A DNA stretch of 15,559 bases, taken from NCBI GenBank assembly GCA_031423755.1, contig JANPGC010000197.1, positions 1 to 15,559 of the forward strand, read 5' to 3'. Below, piece by piece: positions 13,731 through 15,559 of this stretch. The notes below the pieces were generated by a model, which was not told the origin of the DNA, searched no databases, and worked only from the letters and a program-made list of their open reading frames with translations. This stretch comes from JANMEX01 sp031423755 (lineage in GTDB: Bacteria > Pseudomonadota > Alphaproteobacteria > Rhizobiales > Rhizobiaceae). Both the position numbers and the translations under genes were made by a program. Within the stretch, counting starts at the first letter, position 1. Every line of letters starts with the position of its first letter.

Positions 13731-14804
13731 ATGGCGGCTGTTTCGGGAGAAATGGGCACAAAAGGTGGTGGAAAGACTGCCGCAGAGCGTTTTGGTGTCC
13801 TGCCCAGACCGGACCTTGCCTATACGCCCGCCGTCGCCAAGGAAACCGCCCATCTATACGAGCGCGTCAAGACCATAATCCCCGAAATCGAGTGGCCGGT
13901 TTACGCGCCTTATGTGCACGCCATCAATCGGCTGAAGAAACAGCGCAACGCCGTCATACTGGCGCACAATTACCAGACGGCGGAAATCTACAATTGTGTC
14001 GCCGATATTGTCGGCGACTCTCTGCAGCTTGCCCGCGAAGCGACGCGTGTCGATGCGGAGATCATCATTCAGGGCGGCGTCCATTTCATGGCCGAGACGT
14101 CGAAACTGCTGAATCCGCAAAAGACTGTGCTGATACCCGATGCCAAGGCGGGCTGCTCGCTCGCTGAATCGATCACCGGTGCGGACGTGCGTGCGCTGCG
14201 GGCCAAATATCCCGGCGTGCCGGTCGTCACCTATGTCAACACATCGGCAGACGTGAAGGCAGAGACCGACATCTGCTGCACATCGTCGAACGCGGTCTCT
14301 GTGGTCGAGAGCTTCGGCGTTGATACCGTCTTGTGCATCCCGGACGAATTCCTGGCGCTCAATGTCGCGGCACAGACCAAGGTGAAGATACTCACCTGGA
14401 AGGGCCACTGCGAAGTGCACGAGCGCTTCACTGCTGATGAGCTCTTGGCCTATAAACAGGCCGATCCGGACATCCAGATTGTCGCGCATCCAGAATGCCC
14501 GCCGGAAGTTGTCGCCGTCTCAGACTTTTCCGGCTCCACCTCGGGCATGATCCGCTATGTCAAGGAAAACAAGCCGAGGAAGGTGCTGCTTGTCACTGAA
14601 TGCTCGATGGCCTCCAACGTCGCGCTCGAAGCGCCGGACACGGAGTTCATCAAACCGTGCAACCTCTGCCCCCACATGAAGCGCATCACGCTGCCGAAGA
14701 TCCTCGACAGTCTGCTCTACATGACCGAGGAAGTGACGGTTGACCCCGCCATCGCAGGCCGCGCACGTCTGGCGGTTGAACGCATGATCAATTTGCAGAA
14801 TTGA
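13731..14804 (+). CDS. nadA: Quinolinate synthase A
   Basis: NadA condenses iminoaspartate with dihydroxyacetone phosphate to quinolinate, the second step of NAD synthesis from aspartate, using an oxygen-sensitive [4Fe-4S] cluster. The product has 357 residues. Likely cluster ligands are Cys142 (AGCSLA), Cys227 (GHCEVH) and Cys313 (CNLCPHMKRI), spaced 85 and 86 residues apart, as expected for the three homologous domains. HPEC at 253-256 and SGSTSGM at 267-273 are substrate-site motifs. The N-terminal 50 residues vary. The start at 13731 is supported by GGGAGGA at 13719-13725; the open frame reaches 13689 but without a binding site. nadB follows after 8 bases, so the two form an operon and the product of NadB can pass directly to NadA. 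Confidence 0.97.
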   Translation: MAAVSGEMGTKGGGKTAAERFGVLPRPDLAYTPAVAKETAHLYERVKTIIPEIEWPVYAPYVHAINRLKKQRNAVILAHNYQTAEIYNCVADIVGDSLQLAREATRVDAEIIIQGGVHFMAETSKLLNPQKTVLIPDAKAGCSLAESITGADVRALRAKYPGVPVVTYVNTSADVKAETDICCTSSNAVSVVESFGVDTVLCIPDEFLALNVAAQTKVKILTWKGHCEVHERFTADELLAYKQADPDIQIVAHPECPPEVVAVSDFSGSTSGMIRYVKENKPRKVLLVTECSMASNVALEAPDTEFIKPCNLCPHMKRITLPKILDSLLYMTEEVTVDPAIAGRARLAVERMINLQN

Positions 14805-14812
14805 AGTCATAA

Positions 14813-15559
14813 ATGCCAAATTCCCCGATCGACCAATATCCGCCGCAGTCGTGGACCGGCATTGACGACATCGTCATCGTCGGTGGCGGTTTGGCTGGAT
14901 TGTTTTGCGCGTTGAAGCTCGCGCCCCGCCCTGTGACGATCTTGGCTGCTGCCCCCATTGGACGTGGTGCGTCAAGCGCTTGGGCGCAGGCGGGCATTGC
15001 GGCCGCCATCGGCAAGGGAGACACATTTGAAAAGCATCTGGCCGACACGGTCACCGCTGGTGCCGGCATCGTCGATGAGAAGATTGCCAGCCTGATGGTG
15101 CGGCAGGCACCTGACCGGATTTTCGACCTCTTGTCCTATGGCGTGCCGTTCGACAAGGATCTGGAGGGCAAACTCGTCCAGTCGCGCGAGGCGGCACATT
15201 CGGAAAACCGCGTCGTGCGCGTGCGCGGCGACATGGCAGGCAAGGCGATCATGGAGGCGCTGATTGCCGCCGTGCGCAAAACGCCATCAATCCGGGTGCT
15301 CGAAAGTTTTGTTGTCGAAGAGCTGATCTCCGATGGTCGCTATGTTTCTGGTGTCATTGCCCGTGCCGATGGCGGGCGCTCGCAAAAGCGGGTGCAGTTT
15401 CCTGCCCGGGCCGTTGTGCTGGCATCCGGCGGCGTCGGCCACCTGTTTGCTGTGACAACAAACCCTTCCGAAGCGCGCGGCGGCGGTTGCGGCATGGCGG
15501 CGAAGGCCGGTGCGACAATTGCCGATCCGGAATTCGTGCAATTTCACCCGACAGCGATC
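14813..15559 (+). CDS. nadB: L-aspartate oxidase, partial (C-terminus outside the window)
   Basis: NadB oxidises L-aspartate to iminoaspartate with FAD, the first step of NAD de novo synthesis. The window holds the first 249 codons of a protein usually near 510-540 residues long; the frame runs open to the last base. The FAD-binding GGGLAG lies at 24-29, GRGASSAWAQAGIAAAI at 50-66, and REAAHSENRVV followed by GDMAGKAIMEAL at about 125-150. ASGGVGHLF (204-212) and FVQFHPTAI at the end are typical of the succinate dehydrogenase/NadB family. The start ATG 14813 has a weak ribosome binding site overlapping the nadA stop, so translational coupling is likely. Confidence 0.96.
   Translation, partial: MPNSPIDQYPPQSWTGIDDIVIVGGGLAGLFCALKLAPRPVTILAAAPIGRGASSAWAQAGIAAAIGKGDTFEKHLADTVTAGAGIVDEKIASLMVRQAPDRIFDLLSYGVPFDKDLEGKLVQSREAAHSENRVVRVRGDMAGKAIMEALIAAVRKTPSIRVLESFVVEELISDGRYVSGVIARADGGRSQKRVQFPARAVVLASGGVGHLFAVTTNPSEARGGGCGMAAKAGATIADPEFVQFHPTAI

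Noticed and set aside
1..15559. CRISPR arrays, tRNA or rRNA genes, insertion sequences or prophage genes
   Set aside because: I saw no regularly spaced repeats, no tRNA-like cloverleaf, no rRNA motifs and no transposase or integrase reading frames.

Overview
The window looks like a chromosomal segment of an alphaproteobacterium of the order Hyphomicrobiales (Brucella/Phyllobacteriaceae-like). The order labA/NYN gene, rpoZ, rsh, pyrE, DUF2062 gene, acpS, lepB, rnc, era, recO is the arrangement I know from that group. The proteins read like members of that clade: an Rsh of about 745 residues, an omega subunit with a long acidic tail, and a RecO without a zinc finger. The assignment rests on recognition of sequence and order, not on a search.

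Layout. Positions 1-937 hold no gene I can support. They contain REP-like palindromic repeats at 361-480 and 876-930, with degenerate remains between. A minus-strand NYN-domain nuclease gene (938-1525) diverges from rpoZ (1754-2149). A long plus-strand block follows: rpoZ, rsh (bifunctional (p)ppGpp synthetase/hydrolase), a 68-nt imperfect palindrome, pyrE with a TTG start, a DUF2062 membrane protein, acpS, lepB, rnc, era and recO. The acpS, rnc and era starts overlap or nearly touch the preceding stop codons, so this part is probably co-transcribed. The genes serve central functions: stringent response, pyrimidine synthesis, carrier-protein activation, protein export, RNA processing and ribosome assembly, and recombination. 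A strong hairpin at 9521-9548 separates recO from a convergent minus-strand pair, an MFS transporter (11639-12874) followed by a Tat-exported PhoX-type phosphatase (9571-11547).

On the right, diverging from the MFS gene, is a ParD/ParE toxin-antitoxin pair. The antitoxin is intact, but the toxin has an in-frame TGA at codon 61, with the expected C-terminal ParE sequence continuing in the same frame to 13589. The window ends with nadA and the first 249 codons of nadB, the start of the NAD de novo operon.

Most of the window is ordinary core genome. I see no convincing new multi-gene system. The items most worth a second look are the interrupted parE, the tandem 10-bp repeat in front of parD, the long palindrome between rsh and pyrE, the inverted repeat between the NYN gene and rpoZ, and the palindrome in the phoX leader.
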